Of a DNA stretch of 64,000 bases, positions 1 through 12,483 are shown one piece after another (position 1 is the first letter of the stretch; each line of letters starts with the position of its first letter). The notes below the pieces were generated by a model. The model did not search any database and was not told where the DNA came from. It saw only the letters and a list, made by a program, of their open reading frames with translations. Origin of the DNA: Aquatica leii (Eukaryota; Arthropoda; Insecta; Coleoptera; Lampyridae); assembly GCA_035610365.1 (NCBI GenBank), contig CM069436.1, positions 42,911,117 to 42,975,116 of the forward strand. The letters are read 5' to 3'. Both the position numbers and the translations under genes were made by a program.

Positions 1-1539
1 TGAAAGTTAAAACCAAAATAAAATTAAAAACAAAAATTAAAGTTAATTTAATAAATGTAAAAAAAAATAAAAAAAACTGAAATTTTAAAGAAATAAAACA
101 CGTAAGAACACTAGTAAATCTTAATTATCTAATGCACGGCCGTGTGCGCAATACATAGAAATTACTTAAATATAAAATGAATTAAATTATTTTATAATAA
201 AACCAGGATGAAAACTTTAATAGTAAAATTTTCCGGTTAACGTCAAACAAATTTTTAACACGGGATTATGTCACATAGTTTCGACAAATACGAACAATAA
301 TTAATTACTAATTACATTATCGATGAAATCGTTAATTCGCAACACGATTTTTTCTTAAAAACCAAAGCTTTTAAGACAATTTAATGCCTTTCTCATATAA
401 CTATAGGCATTAAATTATTTACAATTATAATTGAAAAACCCTTTTGGAGTTAGACTTTATAATGGATAATAAAATCTTTTAAGACACTTAAACGCGTAAA
501 TAAAATTCACAAACTTTAAGTAATCGGTACAAAATAAATACCTTAAATTATTGTCGTCGTAAATTCAGGAAAGAACTTGTGATTAATCCTGGGTTGCCAG
601 ATGTAATCAGGAAGAAACGTTCGAGGGTGTTTTCAGAGGACTATGTACTATCGGAAGGTTCTCAATAACTGCCACCAAAGCGAAGATATAACCGCTTTGT
701 ACCACTTGACCAACACGGTTTTACACTACGTAAAAAAACGCATGCGCGTGACATTCCTTTACAAGCCGTAGATTTTACGAATTAAGAGAAACAAAACTCC
801 ACTAACTGCTCTAAAAATTCACGTTTTCTGCATATTACTTCTGCTGCGTTACTTCTTCTCAAGGGGATGAGTTTACCACCCCAAAACCAACTAACAAATT
901 ATCTTATTAAAGCATTTCGACGACTGTTAAAAAACTTACTTCTTATTATTACCGTAATCACACATATATGTATATAACCTTATTTGATTACCATTTCCCC
1001 AATAGCTGTGTTCAAAACTCCATGAAAGAAAACAATCTCATTGAAAAGTGCAACAAGGATGCAAACAGATAAAATAACGTCACAAACGTAATGTTGGGCC
1101 ACGGTGTTTGTTTCTGCGTAAAAATCCCAAATTGACAAAATATTATATTACAAGACGGTCGTAAAAACGATTAACACAAAGAAATCAAGTACGACTGCAC
1201 CGAGAATGCACTTAAAAACAAAGAACTTTTAAACCAACTTAAAATAAACAAACGGTTATAATATATTTAATTACAATTATACCTCAAAAGGAAAACATAA
1301 ATTACCACTAGAATTTTAAATGAACAAAGAAATTGTCAAATAAACAGAATCGAGAATACGGATGATTCACGGCGTAACAAAATACAAAATTTTATCCACA
1401 ACTTTGAATTATGAGATTGAATTTAAAAACGTAAAACAACTTCTTAAAATCAATCTAAAATTCATAAAACAAATCCAAAATACAAGAAATGAATAACGTC
1501 AATTCAAATACTGGGTCTTTTACGAAAATAATCAAACAA
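1..1539. other. AT-rich sequence, no gene recognised
   Basis: No reading frame or RNA feature stands out. The stretch at 560-760 is less AT-rich than its surroundings, but its translations in all frames are short and match no family I know. It could contain upstream exons or regulatory DNA of the Osiris gene at 5 kb, or degenerate flank of the hAT relic that follows; I cannot tell. Confidence 0.4.
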
Positions 1540-2150
1540 CTAATCATTTATTTTAAACGACGGTTGCAACCTCTGAGTTTGACTACTTACAAAAAAATTT
1601 AACACATAGTTGGGAATATCCAAGTAAATAATGTCTTCAAATATTTGGCTAAGGTCCGAATGAAACGCCGTTAAGGGTTGACAATACGCAAACAAATCTT
1701 CATCTCTATTTTGCAATTTTAAAAAGTTTAGAATTGAGAACATTTTCCTCTTCCCAAGTTTTGTTTGTACATCAAAAGTTTACAGCAAACGCAGATAGGT
1801 ATTACACTTTTAGCTTTGGAATGGAATACCGAAAACTGGTTTGTGCAACACGGGGCGTATTTTCTCACTTACAGCTGGTAGAATCAGTTTTTTACAAATA
1901 ACGTGTGCCTTTCTGGACTTTGCAATTATTAAAGAAATATAAGAAGTATGCAGTTTATCGTCATCTCTCGATGTTGTCCTTGTAAGTTCTTGCAATGTGG
2001 GTGTTTTCAAATATTTTTCTTTGGTTGTTTGCAAAAACGTTAAATCTTTATCTTTTTTGTTATTATAGAGTTTTATTAAATATTTCTTAAGTTTAAAAGG
2101 TTTTGTTGAATCGTTTGACATCGTTTTATTACATAGAAGACACATAGGTA
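1540..2150 (-). pseudogene. hAT transposase relic (ZBED5/SCAND3-like), internally deleted
   Basis: Two reading frames on the minus strand resemble the two ends of the domesticated-hAT family that includes ZBED5, FAM200 and SCAND3. The segment 2145-1810 has the remains of a BED-type zinc finger (MCLLCNKTMSND), then the typical linker ending in AKSRKAHVICKKLILPAV. The segment 1743-1540 resembles the C-terminal dimerisation part (FLKLQNRDEDLFAYCQPLTA). The catalytic core of several hundred residues that should lie between them is missing, so the copy cannot be functional. No terminal inverted repeat was identified. Family assignment comes from motif recognition, not a search. Confidence 0.6.
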
Positions 2151-5033
2151 AGGTACTATTTCCTGGTGACGAAATTTTTCATTCATTTCATATATTGAAC
2201 ACTGTATTGTCTGCATTTTTTCTTCAGCTCACTCAAACAATTATCTAAAAAGAGTACAAAAAGACATAAGAAATTATATATTTATATCAAAATTTTTATT
2301 TGCAACAAACCACTGTTAATTATAATTTTTTTAAAATGGAATGCTTCAATGTAATACTCTCTTGAATTAACTATTTAGGGTGTAAGGATAACATTTTATA
2401 TAAAAGTCACATATTGTGTATATACTCATTGCGAACCAATAAATTTTTTAAGAAAATTAAATAATTCAAAAATGAACTAACAACAGAATATAATAATACA
2501 GTAATATAGAGCAACTTTAAACAAAATAAACAAAAATATGAAATAGTAATCAATAACTTTTAGGGTGCATTACATTAAATTATAAAACCCAATATGTCTA
2601 ACTTTTTTCCCAGAATCTTTAATAATATATTTTTTAGAAACACATCTGTGTTAGAAACACTTACACTCTTTTCCTAAGCTTTTAATAAAAAAGAAACCTT
2701 TAATAAATGTTAAGGGATAACTGTACTAATAACTGTGCTATATATTTTTTGTATTTATACAACAGTATAACTTTGCTCAAATAAATTTAAATTAAAAAGA
2801 TATTAACTTTATTCAAATATACTTACGTATCGAAAATACACTATTTGCGTAACTATACAAAAAGTTATACTTCTTTTTATCCAAGACTAGAAACATTTGT
2901 TATATGCACTTCACATCATGCATAACAGAGAACTACATTGTTGATTAGATGAACGATTTGTTTAGTTTTTATAAAAACTGAACCAATTCAAAAATCAGTT
3001 TTGTGATTTTAATTAAGTTTATTTTAAATCTACCGTTTAAATGACTGTAATATTTTTATATAGTGTAAACGGGACATTAAGTTCCCCTTATTGTAAAAAA
3101 ATAGGTAATACAGTACTACAACATTAAATTTTTTGAAACATTTTACGTGTGAAAGGTACCTATGATTGGTCAATAGCAAATTACATACAATACAAATGTA
3201 GAAAGGAAATCTTTTAATGTATAACAGGTTCATCAACAGTCTTTCAAAACTAAATTTTATATGTGATTAAAAATTATTATAATACATATTTATACGATTT
3301 TTTGTTTAATTTAAAGTAGTATATTAACAAACGAGTTTCATAAGATTAGTTTTATGGAAGGAATCCAAGTTTAGGAAACGAGTAGCGACGCCATTAGTTT
3401 TTTAAAGATGAGTTCCATAAAAGCCTTATGAACGGGTTTTTTATATTATATTTTAGAGTTTGCGCCTTTTTGGGATAATTTTAAACTAAAATTTGAAATG
3501 AAAAAATTCTGAGGAACAAATTTTTTAACTATTTGTCAATCATTTAAAATTAAATCACTAATACCAATCTTGTAAAAAACATGCAATTTTTTTTAAATTT
3601 GAAACAAATATTAACTTTGTTGTTAGTTATAATTTCAATAAACTCTCTTGACTTAAAAAAACTAACAAATAATTTAAGTAAGTCAACATAATTTAGATTA
3701 AAACGCTTGCAAAATGAATAATTTTTGCAAACAAAGAACAGGTGTGTTTAATTACATTACGCTTTAGACTACTTAAACAATTTGGAGTTGTTGGTTTTTC
3801 ATACAATTTTTTTGTTTTTAGAAATACAATTAATTCAATAATAATAGTTTAATAATCATCAAACAGTACCCTAGAATAATGATTCTTCTAAGATATCACA
3901 AATTACAACAGACTTCGTGGTCGAGATTTTTGTTTTTTTTAGTTATTCTGCATTTTTGCAATTTAGAATTATGTATAAATTTGTAAGTTTTGACATTTTT
4001 ATCATAAACACTACACCCGAACATACTTCAATAATGTATATCTTAGTACTAACATCAAAATAAAAATAATAATTGCAACTTTTTTGCTTAACAATACTGT
4101 AAATATAATAGATAAACTATTGGTAAGTCAAAATAAAATTACAATAATTAAATATGCATACACTAAGTAACAACAATGATTTTACTTAAAAAATAAACAA
4201 GACTTATAGTCAAATCAATTTTAATTGTCTTTAAATATTGTAAAAAAATTAAACATGTGAAATACAAGTTACTTCATAAACTGTTAAGCATTATAAAACT
4301 GTATTACTTATACGATCATTTTATTTTTATGTATATCAGTAAATACTCAAATTGTGTTGTCTTTAAATAATTAATACATAAATCGTAGCAAAACCTTTAA
4401 ATAATCCAGTCTTTGCAATACCTTATTAAACTAATAAATTATTACACATTTTCTTAGAGCTACAATGAATGCATTACTACAATCAAACAAACTTTAGTTA
4501 AACTACAACGAATTCAAGTGTGCAGTTGTGGACGTTGTTAATAGTCAATCTAAATGACACTAAAGTAAGCATTTTCTGCACGTTGCGCTATAAAGTCTAA
4601 ATTTGCAGTTGAAAAACAGACAGAACAAAAGAAATTGCGAAAATTACAAATTGAAATTGGCGCTTGACGTAATCTGCGTCTCAAAAGTTACATTTCTTAA
4701 TTAAACATTGAAGGGTTTGATCTACTTTCGCTTATAACTTGCTCAAATTGGATATCGTTTTTATAGTTCAGCAAATTTCAGTTTCCTTGTATTAAATGTA
4801 AACACACTTTTATCTTTTAACGATTGATTGGCTTATTTATGAATTGTTAATTAAGCATTTTCGATCAAATACAGAAAATTTCAAGTAAACATCAAAGGAT
4901 TAATTTAAATGATTATTTTTATACGAATGGTGTAAAATTAATAATTTTTATATAAATAAATATGCTTTGGCGATAACCTTGAACTTTTCACATTTAAACT
5001 TATTATGGTAAATTACAATTAATTATTTTACAG
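2151..5033. other. AT-rich sequence, probably intron or upstream DNA of the Osiris gene
   Basis: Very AT-rich, with many stops in all frames and no recognisable coding segment. It ends at a consensus 3' splice site (AG at 5032-5033) in front of the first recognisable Osiris exon, so at least its right part is intronic. The missing signal-peptide exon(s) may be here or outside the window. Confidence 0.4.
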
Positions 5034-5962
5034 GACAATAGTGGATTCAATCGGATATGTATTTTCAAGAAGGAGCATGCATTGGGACATGAGTGTTCTT
5101 TACCCCGGTTTAGCGATGCGGGTAGCTCCATCTGGCAGTCCTGGTGGAGTACTAGAATTTGTTTTAGATACTCATCGTGAGGCCCTCTCTGAACACAGCT
5201 TAAAAGAATCTGGCACAGGTAAAATAAGCAACCTTGAACTTGAATCGTCGGTTCGTTGACTTACTACAACTTGCAAAATTCTTTTGATGAAGAATTCTGC
5301 AATTACAAAATTTAGAAGCATACTACAATAAACTTGCTTAAAAATTTTACAGAATGCGCTAATGTAATGTCAATGTCGGCAATAAAAAAAGTTCAAGGCG
5401 TGTTTTAAATTTAGGTCGTTAACACGATTCATACTATTAACATTTATATGAATGAACTTAGTAAAGTATTCATTTTTGTTCCTTTTTAGGTCGATTAATT
5501 GCTAGACAATTTTTATTGCCGTTCCTGTTGGGATTTAAATTTAATATTGCTACTTTGATACCAATTATTTTCGGTACAATAGCCTTTATAGCAAAAAAAA
5601 TTATTTTGATTAGCAAAGTTGGTTTAATAATTAGCAGCGTAATTACATTAGGCAGCCTCCTTTTTAAAAAAGAACATTATTCGCACCATGGAGGATATCA
5701 TCCCAGCTTTAGCGGACATTACGGACATGCACCTTATAACAGGTGCTCTTTGTTATTCTCAATCTAACTTTTTCTAATTTAAATTTATAGATATCCAGAC
5801 GACGACGATTATTACCAAACACATATATTAAGAAACTTAAACGATAATCAAGTTGGAAACATATTTAACAATATACAAGAAGTTCATTCTAGAGAAAGTC
5901 TTCCCAAGAACGGAAAACGAAATTTCGCATGGAACGAAGACGAAAAGAAAAAGAAACAATAA
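5034..5962 (+). CDS. Osiris-family protein (DUF1676), 3' part in three exons
   Basis: Osiris proteins are insect-specific secretory/endosomal membrane proteins expressed in cuticle-forming cells. Three exons join in frame: 5034-5218, 5490-5742 and 5791-5962 (stop TAA 5960-5962), with AG/GT borders at each junction (introns 5219-5489 and 5743-5790). Exon 2 holds the family hallmark: a basic start (GRLIARQ) followed by a long hydrophobic run (LLPFLLGFKFNIATLIPIIF, continuing through IAFIAKKIILISKVGLII) and then a His/Tyr/Gly-rich stretch (HYSHHGGYHPSF). Exon 3 gives an acidic PDDDDYYQ and a Lys-rich C-terminus. A GTG at 5041 is internal, not a start. The 5' exon(s) with signal peptide and conserved cysteines were not found. 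No frameshift is seen, so this part looks like a live gene. Which Osiris paralogue it is cannot be told. Confidence 0.83.
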
Positions 5963-6014
5963 TATCGGTCATTAGAGTTTAATTAGAGAATTGTGATATG
6001 TTTTTTTAAGATTT

Positions 6015-6020
6015 AATAAA
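6015..6020 (+). terminator. Polyadenylation signal AATAAA of the Osiris gene
   Basis: AATAAA lies about 53 bases after the stop codon of the Osiris reading frame, in an AT-rich 3' UTR. Position and strand fit a short 3' UTR. Confidence 0.6.
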
Positions 6021-7189
6021 TAAAGAATTAGAATTTTAAATTTTAGTTTACGTAGTTAAAAATGTGGGAAACTTGACTGGAAAATATTTTTTATTGAAGT
6101 TAATTGACGGCTTCAGCATGTTGTACGGAAGCAATACGGCTTTCTAATTTTTATGAGTTTATTGCAAAGATAAATTTGTTTTCTGTAAACTAAAAATGCG
6201 ATGAGGTTGTGCCACGAAGATTATATTACGCACCTGTGAGGAGTGACATAATTTAAATTTATGTGTCTTTTCGTAACAACACAATAACATTTCTGATTGT
6301 GTCTCAACTCAACTATTGTTAAGCTTTCTTATGGTCTTATTTGTTCCCTAATTTTTAATTTTCTTAAATGCTTTATGACTGAGTTTAAAAATATTTTAAA
6401 GATTCTGTCGACTTTTATCTTAATGGACAATTTATTGTGCATTCTTTTAAAAGGGGTAATTATTTTCTATAACGATGTACGATTACACTGATTTCATGAA
6501 ATATCAAAACATTTTATATCTTTTAATGTTTTAAAATATTTTTTTTAATTGCTGTATTTAATTAGAACGTTACTAACTATATTTTTAAAATACGTGTAAG
6601 GTTAATAATAAAAATCACAATCACAACACAAAGCCAGACATACAATTTAAAACAGTTGATATTATAAATACATTTACATTTTTTAGAAATTAGAACAAAA
6701 CTTTCAATATTAGTCATTATCGATATACTGCGAGAATAAAAACGACAAAGGTTAGTCACCATCTAAAAACAGAACAACTGAGTTTTAGTGACCATAGGTA
6801 CTATCGCAAAAGTAACATTTGATGCCGTTTCATCATTCTACTATAGTCGCAATAAACTGTTTATCCATTTTAACATTTATAATATAATATTTGTTTTATA
6901 CGACCTTAACAATTTGACTACTGGATGCAGATTTGATAAATTTTTCAGATAAACTAACTGGTTTTTGTACGAAATTATTTTTTTTTCTTTTTTGTAAAAA
7001 CGTTGTTAAACCATTTACAAACGTTTTTTTGTAAACATAGAGATAAAGAGTATTAAAAAAAGATACACACAGTCTGTAACAAAGAAAAAGCAAATTTGTT
7101 ATCGTCTTGAACTGTGTGTACAAATTTTAGCCACAAGTTTTTTTTGTCTTGGAGAATTATACATTACATTTCATGCATCAAAACTTTTC
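6021..7189. other. AT-rich intergenic sequence
   Basis: No protein family, repeat or RNA recognised. The short frames at 6297-6491 (+) and 6577-7123 (-) are low-complexity translations of AT-rich DNA. Confidence 0.4.
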
Positions 7190-8010
7190 AGTGCATGGCT
7201 AGCACAAAGATTTCACTCGAGGAGTGTTCATTACGGCGTATGTCTACCCGCTGTTGTTCTTATAGTATCTGTTGCACCTTTCTCTTCTCCTGAATGTCAA
7301 CAAGCTTGTGGTTTCTTAAAATTTGACTCTCTATGTGATTCTCTTATAGCTCTATTCTTTTCATCAAAAATTTGATTTACAATCTTCTCGTGGAAACTTG
7401 TAATCGTAACTTGATTACCTGTGATGCAATGTGCGCATTTCAATTTCAAGTTCAATTTTCACTTTTCTATGCCACTTAATACCACAGCAAACCGCAGATG
7501 GATATGAAACCTTTTGATCCGACACGCCAACAAAGGATTTGATATTGTTGCGTTTGACTATTGTAGAGGGTTTCTAAACCACTTCTGTCTTGGTTTCAAC
7601 GTCAACCATCCTTGGCAGTGACTTTGTTGTGAGAAACAACACGTCTCTTTTGTAGTTGTTGATCTTACTACAGCTCCGTGTTCCTATCATGCTCTCTTTT
7701 TCAAGCTTTGCTTCAATTATATGTTTTAGATTATATTTTTATTTGTTGTTTGTGTTTTAAACAAATGAGTGCCCCGGTCTAACAGTTCGTGTGCTAAACT
7801 CATACTTATGTAAAGATTGTCGGCATAATATTACCTTGAATTTAGAAGAGGTTGAATTGGCTCTAGTAGCACTCTCGTTGCAGCAGTATGTTTATCGAAA
7901 GCAAAGAGCATATAATGTAAAGAGAAGCAACCGTATTGTAATTTGTGTTCACTTCTAAGTTTGTAGCCCGCTTTTAGTCGCCACCGGTGTCCATCTGGTA
8001 GGCTCCTAAC
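7190..8010 (-). pseudogene. piggyBac transposase relic, middle to C-terminus
   Basis: Read on the minus strand from about 8010 downwards, the sequence follows the piggyBac DDE transposase order. ADNLYISMSLAHELLDRGTH (around 7830-7770) is the counterpart of the conserved piggyBac block with DNFYTS and LAHELL. KRDVLFLTTK (around 7650) matches the block preceding the next catalytic part, and KSFVGVSDQKVSYPS (around 7530) matches the block that normally reads GVDLSDQ. The region continues to a degenerate cysteine-rich tail near 7190. There are several stops and frame changes, so it is dead. piggyBac elements target TTAA; no bounded ends with TTAA were established. Confidence 0.7.
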
Positions 8011-8569
8011 AAAACTACTTTACTTCTATATTTACTAATTCGGATAGATATCTTTTATATTTTAGTATACAGCGTTGTCAAGTGTCATTAATTTATCCCT
8101 AGTAATAAATAAATAGTGCAGACTTAAAATATCTTAAGATAATTTTCCATATTATGAATTAAAGTATGTTTTTTTTTGGTTTTTGTTTTTTATGTTTGGA
8201 TCACGTTCTCATGGTTTGTTTTATATATTGTATCAGCATATGTGCATTTATTAAAATCGAAAACTACTCTGTTGGGATATGCAGATGCACATGCGTTACG
8301 ACTTAGTACCAGATAATTTAAAAGTACTTTGTCGTGTTCAGATTATTTACTAAATTTATTCTTAAAATGAAAAAACATTTATGAAATTATAATTTGGCTT
8401 TAATATTTTTATTTAGTGGTATTTAAAAATTCAGTTTAATACCAACAATAAACGTGTCCGGGGATATATTTACTTCTAGAAATTTTTGTCTTTGTCAAAA
8501 TGTAACGTATCAAATATTTATTATAATTATGTCTTTTAGAGCAGAGAAATGATAAGCTATTGCACTGAC
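8011..8569. other. AT-rich intergenic sequence
   Basis: Nothing recognised between the piggyBac relic and the poly(A) end of the LINE to the right. Confidence 0.4.
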
Positions 8570-9592
8570 TTTTTTTTTTTTTGAAAAGGGAAAACCATTA
8601 ATTGGCTTCCCGCATTTTGCGGGGGTATGTGGGATTTTCCTTGCCATCTTGGTAAGGCCTACCCACTAAAACCTCTCCTCACATCTCCTTTTCACCAGCA
8701 TAGGTTACCACTTTCGCATTCTTCGCTATGCTGGCAATTAGCGGTCTCCTTAGTTACTTATCCCTTTTTCTCGCTTCCCTGCTTCCTCCTCTCTTTTCTT
8801 GATTATTTTTGTGAACCAACTTTCTATTTCTTTCCATTTATCTTTGTTCTAGCACATTACGCTAATGATGTTAGATGCTTTTATTTCCTCTCCTATGTTT
8901 TCTTCGATTTTGCATCTTTCTTCCTTCTATCTTTTACATTTAAACACCGCATGTTCTTTATCATCCTTTTTACTACAATTCGCGCAGTTGTCATTTTCTA
9001 TTTTTTTAATTTTGTGTAAGCATTCTCCATTTTCACCGTGCCCAGTCAGCAGCTGCGTCGTATCAGTTCTCCGTGTTTTCTGTGTATCTAGGAGTATATG
9101 TTTGGAATCAGTTTTTTTGTCCATGACTCTTTGTCTTCCCACTGTTTCTGCCATTCCGCTATTGCTACACGAGTATCCATTCTATCTTTTCTTTTTTTAG
9201 CCAGGATCTGTAGCGGTAGGATTCCAGCAACCACCATAACGCCTTGTGTGTTTACTGTTCTGTAAGCTCGACTAATTCTTATTGCTAGGATTCTTTGCAC
9301 CTTATCTAATAGTTTATTTACTGTTCCAAATTTGATTGCTTCCTGCCTAATCTCTGCTCCGTACAATACGATTGAATCCGCCGCGTGTTCTATAACTTTC
9401 CTCTTTGATGATCTGACTCCTCCATGATTTGGGAGTATCCTCCTCAATGCGTTTGCTTTTGTAAGAGCCCTATCTGTTGTCGTCTTGACGTGCTCAGTGA
9501 AGCTGAGGTTTTTATCAATGGTTATACCAAGGACCTTGATACTTTTCTGGGTTATTATTTTTTGCCCTAGTAGTTCTAAATTTACCAAACAA
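8570..9592 (-). pseudogene. R1-clade LINE, 3' half with zinc knuckle and poly(A) tail
   Basis: The minus strand encodes the C-terminal part of an R1-like reverse transcriptase protein: KVLGITIDKNLSFTEHVK, then the thumb/connection with IVLYGAEIR, LDKVQRILAIRISRAYRTV and QGVMVVAGILPL (9588-9088). After a frameshift near 9110-9150 it continues with TQLLTGHGENGECLHKI and a Cys/His knuckle (CANCSKKDDKEHAVFKC) to 8927, and in a shifted frame to about 8690. A run of T at 8570-8582 on the plus strand is the 3' poly(A) tail of the minus-strand element. The order and orientation fit the upstream RT half at 11390-12045; PLE-1 sits between them. Confidence 0.8.
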
Positions 9593-10848
9593 TCATGTTC
9601 TTTAGATGTGTGTCACTGTATACTAATGTACCAGTTGACTTGGCATTAAATACAATTAAAAATTATTGGAACTAAATTAAAAAATTTACATTACCGTTAA
9701 TTGAATTTATTAATGCAGTAGAATTTGTTCTTAATTCAACATTTTTTACTTATAACAAAAACATATACAAACAAAATTTGGAATTGCAATGGGACAACCG
9801 CTATCTAGTACGATTGCAAACTTAGTGTTACAAGGTTTAGAAACAGAGTTGTTGAAAAAAACAAATAATATAACATTCTATAAAAGATATGTGGATGATA
9901 TCATAATAGCTACTAAAGAAAATAAAATAAACTTAATTTATAATGATTTAACAACTTTCATCCCAGACTAAAATTTACAATTGAAAAAAAAAATAATAAT
10001 AAATCAATAGACTTTTTAGATTTAACATTAATTAGAAACTTATATAATAAAATTGATACTAACTGGTTCAGGAAAAATATAAAAACTAACAGATACATAA
10101 ATTTTAATTCAATCACTGCAATTCAATATAGAAAAAGTATTATTAATAACTTAACAGATAGAGCAATTAGTTTATCATCACCTAAATTTCATTTTGAAAA
10201 TATAAAAACAATTAAAAAAATTTTATGCCAAAATAATTTTCCCTTAAAATTTATAAACACTAATATTAAAAAAAGAATTAATATATTAAAAAATAAAAAA
10301 GAAAATGAAACAAATGTAAAATTTAAGTTTAGCCAATTATGATCTAAACTGTAAGAAAAAAAAATATGTGTCATTGCCATATATACCTTACTTATCTTAT
10401 CAATTAAAAAAAGAACTACTTAAATATAATTTTACAACTTCTTTTAAAAATCATTTAACATTGGAAAAAAAATTATTTAATAACTTAAAAGATAAAACAG
10501 ATAAATTTTCAGTAGCTAATGTTGTATACCAGCTGGATTATATGAATTGTAATGGAACGTATATAAGACAAACAAAACAAAATTTAAATAAAAGAATTAA
10601 TCAGCATAAAAACTCTATAAAAACCAAAAAAGCTTTACCACATCTTCCGAATACTGCATTGTCGGACCATTCTGTTGAGAAAAAACATAATTTCAATTTT
10701 AGATCACCAATAATATTACGTATTGAAAATAATTAAAAAAAAAGAATGCTTTATGAAATGTTTGAAATTAAAAAGAATAGTACAACAGTTAATTATAAAA
10801 CAGATATTGAAAATCTAAATTCAATTTATAATTTGGTCATTAATTAAT
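9593..10848 (+). pseudogene. Penelope-like element PLE-1: reverse transcriptase + GIY-YIG endonuclease, 5' truncated
   Basis: Penelope-like elements (PLEs) code one protein with a telomerase-related RT and a C-terminal GIY-YIG endonuclease. Here the RT starts inside its central part (SLYTNVPVDLALNTIKNYW near 9610-9665), then MGQPLSSTIANLVLQGLE and the catalytic FYKRYVDDIIIA (9789-9920). A frameshift near 9970 leads to SIDFLDLTLIRNL, DRAISLSSPKFHFENI and NNFPLKFI. The endonuclease follows: VVYQLDYMNCNGTYIRQTKQ then RINQHK (about 10525-10610), with the PLE CxxC-like pair reduced to MNC. A stop near 10735 separates the last residues (LYEMFEIKKN to LVIN, stop about 10848). Several lesions make it inactive. 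Confidence 0.85.
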
Positions 10849-11389
10849 CAAAATAAAACTAATTTATAACCTAATTAAAATATTGATAATAAACAATGTT
10901 AAGTAAATACATAAATTTAATGTTAAAATTATTTTGAATACTAAATTCTCACATGTACATAATAATCGATTTGATATCAATTTTACCATTTGTGTGTTAA
11001 ACTCCGATCTAATTACATTTATAATAGTTGAAAGCATTTTACTAATATGTTAGTTTTGATTCAAAATTTTCATAAATTGAAGTTTATTAATTATGAAAAA
11101 ATATTTAATTAAAAAATTATATCTAATATTGGGTAAGTTTAAAAAAATTTTATCCTTTCATATATCTGTGTTAATTTATTAATTTTAATTTTAGAAATAA
11201 TGTAAATATAATATTGAATTTAAGAAGGAAGTTATATAATAATAATAATTAAAATCTGAAGAAGCATTTATAATAATTGGCAAAACGTAATGTAACCACT
11301 GCGATATTTAAAATAAATATAATATGTTTTTTATGGCTGTCTCTCTAATTCCTAAAATATTGGTGCATACAAGAATCCAACAGCTACAA
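10849..11389 (+). mobile_element. PLE-1 3' non-coding region
   Basis: AT-rich sequence downstream of the PLE-1 reading frame. Near its end it carries the CTGAAGA...AAAACGTA block typical of PLE terminal regions. The exact right end of PLE-1 is not fixed; the R1-clade LINE resumes on the minus strand at about 11396. Confidence 0.55.
11250..11296 (+). ncRNA. Degenerate hammerhead-like motif of PLE-1
   Basis: CTGAAGA at 11256-11262 is followed by a 19-nt segment that forms only a weak GC/GC stem, then CAAAACGTA where the intact copies elsewhere in this window have CGAAACGTA. The invariant G of GAAA is replaced by A, so this copy is expected to be inactive. It is recognised mainly by comparison with the better copies. 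Confidence 0.4.
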
Positions 11390-12045
11390 TTTTTATTAAA
11401 AAAAGTCCTGTAGTATATTTATTAGATATCCTGGTATCTCCATTTCCACTAGTGCCTTCATTAATTGTCGTCTAGATGCCAAGTTGAAGGCATTTTGTAC
11501 ATCTATTGCTATCACTAGGCAAACCTGCCTTATCCTCCATGTCCCAGTGTTGGCCTCTTTTATTTCTTTCGTCACGACTCTTATTGCGTCTATTGTTGAC
11601 CTCCCTTTTCTAAAGCCAAATTGGTTGTCAGCAAGCTTCTTATCAATTTTATGTTTGAGGCACTCGGTCAGTACCCTCTCAAATATCTTGTCCGCAACGT
11701 CTATCAGACAAATAGGTCTATATGTCGAGCTCGTCTCTCCCTTTGGTATTAGTACTAGGTTTGCTTTTATCCAGCACAGTGGAAAATTACCTTTTCTGGC
11801 ACACGAGTTTAACACATTGGCCCAGGTCTGTGCTCCTTGTATAGCCACTACTTTTACCACCTCGGCAGGAACTCCATCAAGTCCTGGAGCTTTGCCCGTA
11901 GCAAATCTTTTTGCTGCCTCTTCCACCTCCGTGCTATTGGTTCAAAATCCAAAAGCTGGTTTTTATATCTGTTCCTTTCTTTAAGTTTATCTTCTTTGGG
12001 AAATAGTTTTTGTATTATTTCTATCATTTTTTTATATTGCACTGA
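11390..12045 (-). pseudogene. R1-clade LINE, 5' part of the reverse transcriptase
   Basis: The minus strand gives a linker (12042-11854) and, after a frameshift, the RT fingers and palm (11926-11396): FATGKAPGLDGVPAEVV, WIKANLVLIPKG, STYRPICLIDVADKIFERVL, DNQFGFRKGRSTIDAI and the motif-A equivalent LVIAIDVQNAFNLASRRQL. The frame ends after LINILQDFF at 11396, where PLE-1 begins. The protein order continues at 9588 after a gap of about 100 residues, including the expected YADD/FADD motif C. This indicates one LINE interrupted by PLE-1 with loss of sequence at the site. Confidence 0.8.
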
Positions 12046-12483
12046 CTTAACTTAACAAAACTTTACGTAGTTAACATGAGGAATGTGCATTGTAAGCTGT
12101 AAGAAAATTTTGAAAATTCAGCTTTCTTAGGGTCAGGTTCGACAATCTGCTTTATCGTTACAATTTTGCAGTTGCTAAGTGAAGCGCGTGATAATATGTT
12201 CTCATATGTCATAATATTTTAATTCCCAATAGAAAATTGCAAGTATTGCAAATAGTAGAAGGCCGGCGTAATGTTTAATATTTTGTAATCAATGCGTTTG
12301 TAAATTAATTTAGAAAAAAAATATTTAAAACTGCTGAAAAGACAAAAACAATTTATACTTATAAATCATCTATACGGTTTGATAATAAATTACGATAACA
12401 GTAACTGTACTATATTAGAATTTTCTAATTTGAATAATTTGTCGACTCATGCTTGATAGTGCATTTTGAGTGTTTGATTGTGG
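12046..12483. other. AT-rich sequence between two LINE relics
   Basis: Nothing recognised. It may include 5' sequence of the R1-clade LINE. Confidence 0.35.

Noticed and set aside
5041-5259. Separate small gene starting at GTG 5041
   Set aside because: It is the read-through of an internal Osiris exon; splice sites at 5033 and 5219 explain the frame.
8627-9200. Plus-strand frames of 130 and 111 residues
   Set aside because: They are antisense to the R1-clade LINE coding sequence.
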